Below, one piece after another: positions 8,925-19,300 of a stretch of 64,000 nt of DNA. The translations under genes and the position numbers were made by a program. The DNA comes from Planctomycetaceae bacterium (GTDB lineage Bacteria; Planctomycetota; Phycisphaerae; SM23-33). Below the pieces are notes generated by a model. The model did no database searches and was not told where the DNA came from. It saw only the letters and a list, made by a program, of their open reading frames with translations. Positions within the stretch are counted from its first letter, which is position 1. Every line of letters starts with the position of its first letter. Location of the stretch: NCBI GenBank assembly GCA_021371965.1, contig JAJFVE010000113.1:43683-107682 (forward strand). The letters are read 5' to 3'.

Positions 8925-9982
8925 TCATCGACCTGCGACAATTTGTGGACGCCGAGCAGCCGTACTGGCAGGAGCTCGAGTCGATGCTGGGCATGCTCGA
9001 GACCGACCCGGCCTGGCGGCTGGTGCGCCACGAGCGCGCGGAGGGGCAAGAGCCGCCGGCCGACTACCTCGCCGCGCAGATCGAACAGGTGCGGCGGCTG
9101 CATTACCTGTACGAGCGGGCCTCTGCCGACCTGGCGCGCCTGGACACGTTCTGCGCCCAACCGCAACTTCGAACGCACGTCGAGGCGCTGGTGGCCCGGG
9201 CATACGCCGTGATCCACGTGACGGCCGCGCCGCGCCGGCGGGTCCGCCCGGTCCACTGGTTCTTCAACACCTTCCCGCAAACGTTCCGAAAGCACGCCAA
9301 TGCGTTCTGGCTGTCCCTGACGGTTTCGCTGGCCGCGGCGCTGATCGGAGCGCTCCTGACGGCCATCGACACCGAGGGCAAGCCCACCATCCTTCCCTTC
9401 TCGCATCTGCGGGGCGACCCGCGAGACCGCGTCAAGCACGAAGAGCAGCAGGTGCAGAATCCCTTCGCCGGCCACAAGACCGAAGCGGCCGGCATGTACA
9501 TGACGCACAACACGCGCGTGTCGATCAACACGATGGCGCTGGGCATCACCTGGGGCGTCGGCACGATCGTGATGCTGTTCTACAACGGGCTGATCCTCGG
9601 CTCGGTGACGCTGGACTACTTCCGCGCCGGCGAGGGCACGTTCCTCGTCGGGTGGCTGCTGCCGCACGGGTCGATCGAACTGCCGGCGATCTTCCTGGCC
9701 GGTCAGGCCGGGCTCGTGCTCGGCCGCGCCGTCATCGGATGGGGCGACCGCCACCGCCTCTCGGCGCGGCTCAAAAGCGTCGCGCCCGACCTGGTCACCC
9801 TCATCATCGGCGTGGCCGTCATGCTGGTCTGGGCCGGGCTCATCGAAGCCTTCATCTCGCAGTACCATTGGCCGGTGCTGCCGTACTGGGCCAAGATCAC
9901 CTTCGGCTGTATCGAACTGACAGGCCTGGTGCTGCTGCTGGGCTTTGCCGGGCGCAGCGACGCCGGAGACGCCGATGGCTAG
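8921..9982 (+). CDS. Stage II sporulation protein M family (SpoIIM/DUF95) membrane protein
   Basis: 353 aa. A 120-residue cytoplasmic N-terminus precedes about five transmembrane segments. The family signature LLPHGSIELPAIFLAGQAG lies near residue 244, and the AGLIEAFISQY motif near 305. It starts at a GTG overlapping the DUF58 stop. SpoIIM homologues in non-sporulating bacteria regularly accompany MoxR/DUF58 and RDD genes, as here; sporulation is not implied. Confidence 0.9.
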   Translation: MIIDLRQFVDAEQPYWQELESMLGMLETDPAWRLVRHERAEGQEPPADYLAAQIEQVRRLHYLYERASADLARLDTFCAQPQLRTHVEALVARAYAVIHVTAAPRRRVRPVHWFFNTFPQTFRKHANAFWLSLTVSLAAALIGALLTAIDTEGKPTILPFSHLRGDPRDRVKHEEQQVQNPFAGHKTEAAGMYMTHNTRVSINTMALGITWGVGTIVMLFYNGLILGSVTLDYFRAGEGTFLVGWLLPHGSIELPAIFLAGQAGLVLGRAVIGWGDRHRLSARLKSVAPDLVTLIIGVAVMLVWAGLIEAFISQYHWPVLPYWAKITFGCIELTGLVLLLGFAGRSDAGDADG

Positions 9983-10775
9983 CCGCCGCACCAACACGCT
10001 GGTCATCCGTACGCCCGAAGGGTACGCCTTTTCGTATCCGCTGGCCGGGCCGGCCGCCCGAATGCTCGCGTGGTTCATCGACCTGTTTGTCGAGATCGGG
10101 CTCTACATTGTCCTCTCGATGTTGCTCAGCCCGCTGGCGCCGCTGCTGGGCGGGCTGATTAACGCCCTGTACGGTATCCTGGTCTTCCTGGTGGGCATCG
10201 GGTACGGCGTGGTGCTCGAGTGGCGATGGGGCGGGCAGACCCTGGGCAAGAAGGCCCTGGGCCTGCGCGTCATGGACAACCAGGCCATGCCCCTGACCTT
10301 CAGCCAGGTGCTGATCCGCAACCTGCTGCGCCCCGTCGACTCGATACCGGCGATGTATCTCGTCGGCGGGCTGTCGATGCTCCTGAGCCGCCACGGCCAG
10401 CGCCTCGGCGATCTGGCCGGCGGAACGGTCGTCGTGGCCTCCCCGCGGACGTACGAACCGGACCTGAGCGTCGTACTGGCCGAAGACAAGTTCAACTCCT
10501 TCCGCGCCTGGCCCATCCTCGAAGCCCGCCTGCGCCACAAGATCTCCGCCGATGAGGCGCGCCTGGCTGCCGAGGCCATGCTCCGCCGCGAAACCCTCCA
10601 CGCCGACAACCGGCTGCAGGTCTTCACCGAATTGGCCGACCACTTCCAGTCGCTCTCCTCCTTTCCCCAGGAAGCCACCGACGGCCTGTCGAGCGAGCAG
10701 TTCGTCCGCAACGTCGTCGACAGCCTCTATCGCCCGATGGTGCAGAAGGCAAAGAACGCCAAGGCGCCGGCCTGA
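9975..10775 (+). CDS. RDD family membrane protein
   Basis: 266 aa. Residues 20-140 contain the RDD domain (AARMLAWFIDLF; WGGQTLGKKALGLRVMD; VLIRNLLRPVDSIP) with several hydrophobic helices. The C-terminal 100 residues are soluble and helical. The start at 9975 is eight bases inside the SpoIIM gene. It is the last gene of the operon and probably a membrane or transport component of it. Confidence 0.88.
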   Translation: MASRRTNTLVIRTPEGYAFSYPLAGPAARMLAWFIDLFVEIGLYIVLSMLLSPLAPLLGGLINALYGILVFLVGIGYGVVLEWRWGGQTLGKKALGLRVMDNQAMPLTFSQVLIRNLLRPVDSIPAMYLVGGLSMLLSRHGQRLGDLAGGTVVVASPRTYEPDLSVVLAEDKFNSFRAWPILEARLRHKISADEARLAAEAMLRRETLHADNRLQVFTELADHFQSLSSFPQEATDGLSSEQFVRNVVDSLYRPMVQKAKNAKAPA

Positions 10776-10791
10776 GCTTCGCCCCTTCACG

Positions 10792-10813
10792 AAAACTGGA
10801 AATTGGAAATCGA
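10792..10813 (+). repeat. Dispersed GGAAATTGGAAAT repeat (family A, copy 1)
   Basis: Short AT-rich unit tandemly repeated just before the miaA ribosome-binding site. It matches copies at 27242, 27844, 32622 and 32692. Confidence 0.7.
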
Positions 10814-10832
10814 AAGGGAGTACAGTGGCGGC

Positions 10833-11765
10833 ATGGCTCGCCCGAAGATCACCTTTATCCTCGGCTGCACCGCCAGCGGCAAGGGCTCGCTGGGGCGCGA
10901 GCTGGCGCGCCGAAGCGGCGGGCACATCATCAGCGTCGACTCGATGAAGGTCTACCGCCGCATGGACATCGGCACGGCCAAGCCCCCTGCCGCCGTGCGG
11001 GCGGCCATCCCCCACCACTGCATCGATCTCGTCGAGCCAAGCGAGAGCTTCTCGGTCGCGCAGTATCTCGACCATGCCGATGCGGCCGTCGCCGGCATCG
11101 CCGCTGCGGGCCGGCCGATCCTGGCCGTCGGCGGCACGAGCCTGTACATCAAGGCCCTGTCAGAAGGGCTCTTTGAAGGCGCGTCGGCCGACGCCGGTGT
11201 CCGCGGCGAGTTGCTTGCCCGTGCGGCCGTCGAGGGCCTCGCTGCCCTGCACGTGGAGCTGGCAGCTGTAGACCCGGAGGCGGCCGCGCGCATCCATCCT
11301 AACGATCAGCGCCGCATCGTGCGGGCGCTGGAGGTGTATCGCGTCACGGGCAAGCCCATCAGCGCCCATCAGGAGCAGTGGGACGCCCCCGGCGGCGCGG
11401 CGCGGTACGAATGTACGTTCATCGGCCTGCGTCGCGACAAGGCCGACCAGGCCCGCCGCATCAACCTGAGGGCGAAGCTCATGATCGAAGCGGGTCTGCG
11501 CGACGAGGTCGCCGCCCTGCTGGCCGAACCGGCCGGCCTGAGCATGCAGGCCGCCCAAGCCGTCGGATACGCCGAGATGATCGAGCACCTCCAGGGCCGA
11601 TGCACCCTTGATGAGGCCGCCGAGCAGATCAAGATCAACACCCGCCGCCTGGCCAAAAAACAGCGTACCTGGCACCGCCGATGGGCCGCCGTCCAGTGGC
11701 TCGACGCCGCACCCGACGAAACGCCCGAGCATCTGGCGGACCGGGTTCTCGATAGTGCGGATTAG
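10833..11765 (+). CDS. miaA: tRNA dimethylallyltransferase
   Basis: 310 aa. Transfers a dimethylallyl group to A37 of tRNAs reading UNN codons. The P-loop GCTASGKGS (residues 11-19) and the DSMKVYRRMDIGTAKP and GGTSLYIKAL motifs are typical, although Gln in the usual DSxQVY is Lys here and GGTGLY is GGTSLY. The ATG at 10833 directly precedes the P-loop strand and follows AGGGAG by 12 bases; an in-frame ATG at 10803 lies inside repeat DNA and is less likely. Confidence 0.93.
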   Translation: MARPKITFILGCTASGKGSLGRELARRSGGHIISVDSMKVYRRMDIGTAKPPAAVRAAIPHHCIDLVEPSESFSVAQYLDHADAAVAGIAAAGRPILAVGGTSLYIKALSEGLFEGASADAGVRGELLARAAVEGLAALHVELAAVDPEAAARIHPNDQRRIVRALEVYRVTGKPISAHQEQWDAPGGAARYECTFIGLRRDKADQARRINLRAKLMIEAGLRDEVAALLAEPAGLSMQAAQAVGYAEMIEHLQGRCTLDEAAEQIKINTRRLAKKQRTWHRRWAAVQWLDAAPDETPEHLADRVLDSAD

Positions 11766-11843
11766 ATCAACGAAACGGGCAAGGTCCTGGACAAACGAAC
11801 CTTTCTGCCGCCAAAGAAGTAGTCGCGATCTCAGAAGCCGGCG

Positions 11844-13307
11844 CTACTGCCTTTCGATCTTGAAGGAGTCGATGCGCGTCAGATCGGTGCCCCACCAGAA
11901 GTTGGGGTGGATCACCAGGCGGATGTTCTTGCCGCCGCCGATCTTGACCTTCTCGATCTTGAACTCGGTTGAATCGGGTCTTCCGTGGCCGTCGCCGGCC
12001 TGGCCCTTGCCCAACAGCACGCCAGTCTCGCCGCCCTCGGCGATTTCGATCTTCCACGTGATCCCGTCGCACTTGACGTAGTTGTTGACGACCTGCAGGT
12101 CCGTCACTTTGCCCGAGAGGGTGTAGACGCCCGAGGCCGGCACAGTGTATGTGACAGCGACCGCGTGGTGGCCGTTCTTCTCGACGTACGGATGCATCAG
12201 CACGCAGTTGGCCCGCTTGTTGCCCCAGATGCCTTCGTAGCGGCCGTCCCAGTCGGTGTGGAAGATCCATCCTTCCGAATCAATCAGGTCCGGCAGCGAA
12301 GAGGCGATCGGGCCGGTGACTTTGCCCTGGTGCCCGGCCGGCGAGTTCGGGTCGCGGATTCCGTTCTTTCGCTGGTCGTCGGGCATGGTCCAGGTCGGCA
12401 GGTCCAGGCGATTGTAGCGGTGGGTGGGGTCGGCCAACATGAACCAGAAGCCCCACGCATCGTCGTCGGTGTTGGGCTTGGCGTCGGGTCCGTCACCTTT
12501 GGGGTCCAGCACGATGGCGGCCGTGAGTTCGGCCTTGGCTGCGGCGGGCTTGTCCTTCCATCCCTCGACGGCCTGCTCGGCGGGCGTGGCGGTCTTGACC
12601 ACCGGCACGGCGGCGAGGATTTCCGGTTGGGGCGGGGCGTCTTTGCCGGTCAGCGCCTTGTAGACCGTCACGGCGATAGTGGCATAGCCGCGCTCAGTGG
12701 GGAAGACGCCGTCCATTCCGATCATGTCGGCCTTGCCCTTGATGGGCGTGTGCGTGTCGATCAACGGGACGGCGGTCTCCTCGGCCACCTTTCGCACCGC
12801 CGGCACGACGTGGTTGTTGAGCGTGTCGGCCACGATCCCGAAGTAGCACTCGTCCATCGCCGGGATCGGCAGGCAGATGTAGAGCTTGGGCTTGGAGGCG
12901 ACCTTCGTCTGCAGGCGGGCGATGAGTTCCTTGTAGTCGGCCAGGAAGGCCTTCTCGTTCCACTCGCCCTTGCGACTGGCGGCGTGGTCGTACATCAGGA
13001 TCATGACGTTGGGCTGCCACTGGCAGGCATGGGCCATCTCGTAGCGCCGCCAGATCGAGCGGATGTTCGAGCGGATGATGCCCGTGCCGTTTGCGGCGAA
13101 GGCCTTCACCTCGTATCCCTCGCCCAGCAGCTTGCCCAGCCGGTCAGGCCAGTGCGGCTGCGTCGAGATCGAGTCGCCCAGGACGGCGATCTTGATTTTC
13201 GGACCGACCGGCGCCTGGGCCTGGCCCGAGGCAATGCTGCTCCAAATCGCCATCACGGTGATCGCCGCAAATAAGACTCGCCCGGTCCCGAACCTGGGAT
13301 AGTCCAT
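11844..13307 (-). CDS. Secreted SGNH/GDSL-like hydrolase with C-terminal beta domain
   Basis: 487 aa. An N-terminal signal peptide ends near ASGQA. Residues 39-230 are SGNH-like: block I GDSIS and a block III-like AANGTG. The usual C-terminal DGVHP motif reads DGVFPTERG, so the catalytic His is replaced by Phe. The C-terminal half looks like a beta-sandwich, carbohydrate-binding-type domain. The start at 13307 is chosen because GGAG sits seven bases upstream; five codons further upstream is another ATG. It may be a polysaccharide esterase relative that has lost its catalytic His, or one that uses another residue. Confidence 0.7.
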   Translation of the reverse strand: MDYPRFGTGRVLFAAITVMAIWSSIASGQAQAPVGPKIKIAVLGDSISTQPHWPDRLGKLLGEGYEVKAFAANGTGIIRSNIRSIWRRYEMAHACQWQPNVMILMYDHAASRKGEWNEKAFLADYKELIARLQTKVASKPKLYICLPIPAMDECYFGIVADTLNNHVVPAVRKVAEETAVPLIDTHTPIKGKADMIGMDGVFPTERGYATIAVTVYKALTGKDAPPQPEILAAVPVVKTATPAEQAVEGWKDKPAAAKAELTAAIVLDPKGDGPDAKPNTDDDAWGFWFMLADPTHRYNRLDLPTWTMPDDQRKNGIRDPNSPAGHQGKVTGPIASSLPDLIDSEGWIFHTDWDGRYEGIWGNKRANCVLMHPYVEKNGHHAVAVTYTVPASGVYTLSGKVTDLQVVNNYVKCDGITWKIEIAEGGETGVLLGKGQAGDGHGRPDSTEFKIEKVKIGGGKNIRLVIHPNFWWGTDLTRIDSFKIERQ

Positions 13308-13369
13308 CTCGCTCTCCTGCAACCTAGTGAAGCCCTTTGTGCTTCAACCTCACGGCAGAGCGAAAGTTC

Positions 13370-16300
13370 TTATAGTTGTCGGGCCTTGCGCTGGGGCAGG
13401 TAGCGGGCCGCCTCGGCCAGGGCGGCGACTACAGCCGTCAGCACCAAGGCGGGCACCAGGCCCCAGAGCACCCATCCGGCGACGGCCAGAACCGCGTAGG
13501 ACACGATCCGCGCGGCACTGCCGGCCGAGGGTCCGCTGCGCTGCACGTGGCGCCAGATCCGCAGCGCCAGCGCCAGCAGCGTCAGGAGGATGACCGCCCC
13601 GGCGGTCGATTCCCACACGCCGGCGGTGGAGTCCTTGATGGCCCAGATGGTGACGCTGACGTCGCTGCCGCTGCCGGCGAAGTCTTTGGACACGCCGTCG
13701 GCGCGGGGCAGGCTCACCGGCAGAGAGAAGGTGCCCAGCGCCACGGCGGCCTGGGCGGGGATAGCGTCGCCGGCGCGTTCCGACGCGGGCCTATCGACCG
13801 GAGCGGGGCCCCCGCCGCCGGGTTGGCCGGCGACCGGGCCTCGCACGCCCAATGCCAACGGTTCGCCCGCTGCTCTTGCCTGCCCGCGCCCATCGTAAGC
13901 CCAGCTTCCATCAGAGGACTGAGGCTGTTCCGGCCGCGGCGCCGCCGGCGGCGATTTGGCGCCCCCCTGCAAGTGGTACATCTCGCCCTTGCCCTTGCCG
14001 CCGGGCTTCTTGGCCAGGTCCTTGCCGTCGGACTGGCTGCGGGTGAGGCGGTTGAACTGCAGTTCATCCTGCTGCTGGCGGAGCTGGACGCGCTGTTTGG
14101 CGAAGTTCCGGCGACCTTCGTCTTCCAACTGCTTGGTGAGTTCCTTGAGGGCTTCTTCTTTTTTCTCATCGTCAATGCCGGCGCGCCCGCCGCCCTTGGC
14201 CTGTTCCTGGAGCTTGCGGCCTAGGGCTCGCTCGACGATCTCATTGCCGCCGGCGTCGTTCTTTTCCAGCTCGCCGGCGATGCGCCGCTGCTGCTCGTCG
14301 TTGGCGCGGGTGACGAAGTCGGCGGATCGGCCGAGCCATTCATTGGTCAGCGCGTCCGAGACTCCGCTGTTGCTGAGCGAGCCGTTGAGAAAGTTGTTAA
14401 CGCCGGTGACGGCGGCGGCCTGCTCCTGCCGCTGCTGCCAGACCGTGTTCAGTCCGTACTGGGTGTTGGAGTCGTCGGTGAGCGTCCTTTCGAGGCGTTC
14501 GGCCTCGCGGCCCAGAGTCTCGCGGTTTTCGACGATGAACTGCCGCGCCTCTTCGCGACTCTTGTTCCATTTGTCATTCTGCAGGCGAATGTTGTCTGTC
14601 CAGGAGTTCGAGCCCGTGCCGTTGCCGGCGCTGGAGTATTCGTCTGCGTCGAGGAGGCGCTTGGTTTGTTTTCCCCGGGCGGCCACGCGGCTCACGAGTC
14701 GATACGCCTCTCCCCGTTTGGCCTGTTTCTCTTCGTCGTCGGTGGTGCCTCGCCTGGCCATTCCGCCGCCTTCGCTGTAGCGGTATCCGCGGGGCAGTTG
14801 CAGGTTCCACGTGGTCTGCTCGACGGGGATCCCGATAATGCGGATGCTCGGGGGCGTGATCTTGGTGATGCGCCCCAGCGACTCGCTGGCCCGCCCGGCC
14901 AGGTAGAGCTTGACCGAGTACGGCAGACCCGTCGCCGAGGTCTTGATCAGCGGGATGAGCGTTTCGCCGGCAGAGGCGCCCTCGGCGGCGGGCTTGACGG
15001 CCTTGCCGTCGACGTACGCGCTCCAGAGTTTCAACTCGGGGGGAACCTTGACGTGCAGGAACTGCTCGCTGCGGTTCTGCAGCATCAGCTCGACCTCATA
15101 GCGGCTGTTGCCCTCGAGGTCGATCGTCGTCGCGATGGCCATCAGATCGATGATGGCCGTGGTGCGTTTGGCGGGCTCGGCGGGCTTGAGCTTCAGGGCC
15201 AGCGTCCAGGTGTCGCTGAAGGCTTGGAAGACATACTGCAGCGACGCGTGGGCGGCCCCGAGCAGGTCGCGCTGCTGGCTGGCGGGCAGGGCCGACATTT
15301 CCGATGCCGACTCGACCGACAACTCGTGGCGCGAGAGATTCTGCACGGCCACCACGCAGCGATACCCTTCCGGGGCGGCCGTGACCACGCGCGGCACCGT
15401 CAGGGCCGTCGTCTGGGCCGTGATGGGCGTGGCGAAGTTCACCGCCACGTCCAGCACGCCGGTGACTTCGTTGATCAGCGAGACGGTCCACCGCGTCCGC
15501 GCGCCGCCGGCGTCTTCGGTCTTGACGCTGCGCATGGCCGGGCAGGTGACGGCCGCCAGCGAGGCGTACTGCGAAGGCAGCGTGAAGCTGATGTGGTCGA
15601 TCGGCGAGCCGCTGATGGCGTATCGCAGGCGGTAGGTGTACCAGGCGGCGGTTGGCTGCACGGTCACGCCGGCGACGACCTCGACGCTGGTTCGCGTGGG
15701 CTTGGCCCGCACGTCCAGGTCCAGGGCGATGGCCGGGCGGTCGTACTGGTAGGCGAACTGGGCGGCGCGGATGTCGTCGCTGCCCAGCCACCCATCCAGC
15801 ACGCGGGCCGGCGGGGCGCTGGCGAGGTTCTCGCTGGTCAGGGTGTGCGCCTCGAGCGAGGCGGCCAGTTGCACCGCCAGGCGCCCGGTCTGCTCGGCCA
15901 GCGGCGCGCCGGCGGTATCGAGCAGGGTGACCTTGGGCACGCTGAGGCGCCCCAGGCTCAGCGGGCTCTTTACCAGCACCAGCGCCAGGCTGGTGCTCGT
16001 GGCACCGCCGCGGAGGTTCACGTAAAGCCGCCGCCCCGCCGGCGCGGGCTCGACGTGGAAATCTTCCACCGCCGCCCCGGCCGCGCTGAGCAGCTCATAC
16101 CCGTCGGGAAGGGCAAACGAGGCCTCGAACAGCCGCCCGCGCCTGGCCGTCAGGTTCGCCTGCACCAGGAGCTGGCAGCGACGCGCGTCGATGCGGACAA
16201 GCTGGTTCACGACGGCCGCGGTCTGCGTTTCGCTACGGTGCAGCTTGAGCGTCAGGGCGAAGGGGCGGTACGGCCAGTAGTAGGACGAGACTTCGCGCGT

Positions 16301-19300
16301 GGCGTCGGCGGCGGTTTCGCCGCTGCGGCCGCCCTCGCCCAAGCCGCGTCGCCGCCCGCCCTCGACGCCGATCTCGGTGAGCGTAATGCCGCCGGCGACG
16401 CGCAGGGTCGCCGCGCCGCTTTCGCGCGCCACGTCGCCGGCCTGGGGCAGCGGCAGGGCGAAGGGCTTGTCCAGCGCCGGAAGCGCCGCGGCCCATTTGG
16501 CGGTCATCTCGTACGTCTTGGCCGCGGGGCGGTGCAGGCGCACCAGCACCACGTCGTAATTCTGGCCCTCGGTATTGGCCGTCGCGACGATGGCGAAGTC
16601 GCGCAGGTTTGCCCCGGTCAGGGTGGTCAGGCTCATGCCCGCCGGAACCAGCAGGCGGAACTGGTCGTAGTCGGTGGCGCTGAAGGTGAAGACCATCTGC
16701 GTGGCGCCGATGATGCCCCAGTGATTGAAGCTCACGTCGTGGTTGGCCGCGGCCGACAGAGTGCGGTCCACCGTTCCCCCGCCGGCCTTGGGGCTCCATC
16801 GCAGCGTCAGCGCGCGGGCCAGGCCCAGCGGAACGGTCCATTCGACACCGCCATCGGCCTTGCGGGTGGTGAGGCTGCCTTGGGCCTGGGGCACTTCGAG
16901 CACGAGGTCGTCGGCCGGCAGCGCTACCGTCATCACGCCCGCCGGAAGCGGCGGCAGCGTGAGGTTGACCGTCGGCCGCCCCGCCTGCGGCTTGGCGGTA
17001 GTGACCGCCGAGAGTTTCAGCGTGCCCTTGGCCGCGGCGGGCAGCGTCAGCATCATGCCCTTCTCGCCGGAGGAGATGGGCACGGGTTTGTCGTCGAGCG
17101 AAGCGGCCGTCAGGGCCACGCCCTCGAACGGGATCGGCACGACCACCAGGCCCTTGCCCAGCGTTTGGGCCTGCGCGGTCAGCGTCAGCGTGAGCGTGTC
17201 GCCCTTGACGGCCGCGGCGTAACGCACGTCGGCCAGCCAGAGCTTGCCCGCGGCCGGGACCAGGTCGATGGCCTGGTCGGGATGGGCGGCGTTCCAGAGC
17301 TCGACGAACTTCGCATACGAGACGAGAACTTTCTTGGCCTGGTCGGCCTTGGCCGCCTCGCCCTCGTAGGGGATGACCAGCGGGGCCACGACAGGCTTGC
17401 CGGCTTGAACAGGCGCATTGTTGGCCTGGGCGTCGCCCGCGCGTGCGGACTGGGCCATCAACAACACCGCCGCCAGGAGCATCACGGCGCGGGCCAGCAC
17501 AGGGATTGGCCGCGGGCGAACGGCGCGAAGGATGATCCGCACCAGGCCCACCGCCGGGTAGAAGACAATGAGCAGCATCGCGGCCCAGAACATTCCGTTC
17601 ATGAACGGCGCCGCGTCCTGCCACCACACGGCTACGAGGCTGGCGCCGATGAGGATGGCGATGATGAACCTCGCCTTTTGCCGCGCCCGCGCATTGACGC
17701 GCAAGAGCCCGGCCAGGCCCGCCAGAACGAACCCCAGCAGCGCGAAGCTGTCGAGGCTCGACTCCTGCGTGATCCCCACCGCCAGCGGCAGCGGGTCGAG
17801 CGAGCTGAACGTGACGCGGTCGCCGTAGTCGCCGGTCTCTGAGAGCTCCACCGGCAGCGTGTACCTGCCCGCGACAACCAAGCCGCGGCCGTGGTCTAGA
17901 ACAACCGAAGCCGGCAGATCCGCCGGTTTCTGCGCTGGGGCCGATTCCTTCTTTGCGTCCTTGCGCATTGCTTGCGACTCCATCGAGACCTCGGCCGTTA
18001 CTTCCCCGTCAGGCCGCTTGCTCGGAGCGTTGTAAGGTGAAGACGCGATGACGTTTGCTGAGACCCTCTTGAACCCGAAAGAGAGCTCTGTCATCTGCTG
18101 GTATGCCGGGGCGACGCTATAGAGCCCGTCGCTAGTCATGTTGGAATCCTGGGCGGTAATGCAGAAGCCCGGGGCGGTCAGGACCGTCCATGAGACGGTG
18201 TTGATCTTCACGCCCGGCAGCGACGCCGCGGCCAAGGCGTGCATGTCGCCGGAGTTGCCCGTGGCGCCATAGACCACTTTTACCAGCGGGCTGCGAGATG
18301 AGCGCGGCAGGTGCACCATGTAGTTGCCCGTCGTGTCGCGCTGCGGCTTGGACGGTTGCCCGTCGACGGTGATCGACCACAGCGTCGCGTTGGCGGGCAG
18401 TTGGATGCTGACAAACTGCAGGCCCGCGTTGACGAGCTTGAACAGCGCCTGCGTGCGCTGGTTGCCCTGGCTGTCGAGATACGTCGTCAGCTCGGCCGAG
18501 CCCGCCAGCGCCGCAGGGATGGCGACGGTCTGGTACACGGTGGTCGAGACGTTCACCGCCGGCTCGGCGGCGCCGTTTTCAAATCGCCACGCCGCCAGCA
18601 GGCGGGCTGCCTTCTCGGGCAGAGAGGGCAGGTCGGCGCTATCGATGCCCCGCCCGGCGGCGTTGGCCTTGGCATCGACAGCGAGCTCTTCAGCCGCCTG
18701 AAGCGCCAGGTACTCGGTGACCTGGTCGGCTCCGTACGGCCGCACCAGCGGCAGGGCGAACCCCTTGACCGGCAGCGGGCGGCTGTACGTCACGTCCACG
18801 GCCACCTGTCCCGAGGCCTCGGCGTCCAGCGTGATCTTCCAGAGACTGTAGCCTTGGGGTACTTGCGATCTCTCTGATCCCTCCAGCGTCATAAACTTTT
18901 CTGCGGCATCTTCCTTCCTCAATCCAGCCTCGATGCGACGCTTGGCAGCGATTCGCCGGCCGGGGACTTCGATGGACACCTCTTCGCCAAGCGAATTGTC
19001 GACCAGCAGCGCCAGCTCAGCCGTGCGGGCGCGGGTGATGTTGTACGTCACGCGCCAGTGGCCGCGCATGTGTTCAGCCGTCAGCGAAACCAGGCCGACG
19101 GACTCGGCCGCCAGTCGCGCGGTGCGGCGGCTGATCGCCACTGCCACGTTTGCGGCCGGGGGCTGCTGGTCGTACGTCCAGGCAAGCTGCACATCGGAGC
19201 TCAGGCCCATCGAGGTCATGCGTCCGACGTTGACGGCCTTGATGGCGTCCAGCACGGCGTCGGGCGCTGCGTCCAGATCGTCCGAGGTCGAAACGCTGAC

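Noticed and set aside
8921..9982. Evidence for sporulation
   Set aside because: The SpoIIM family is widespread in non-sporulating bacteria next to MoxR/DUF58; no other sporulation genes are seen.
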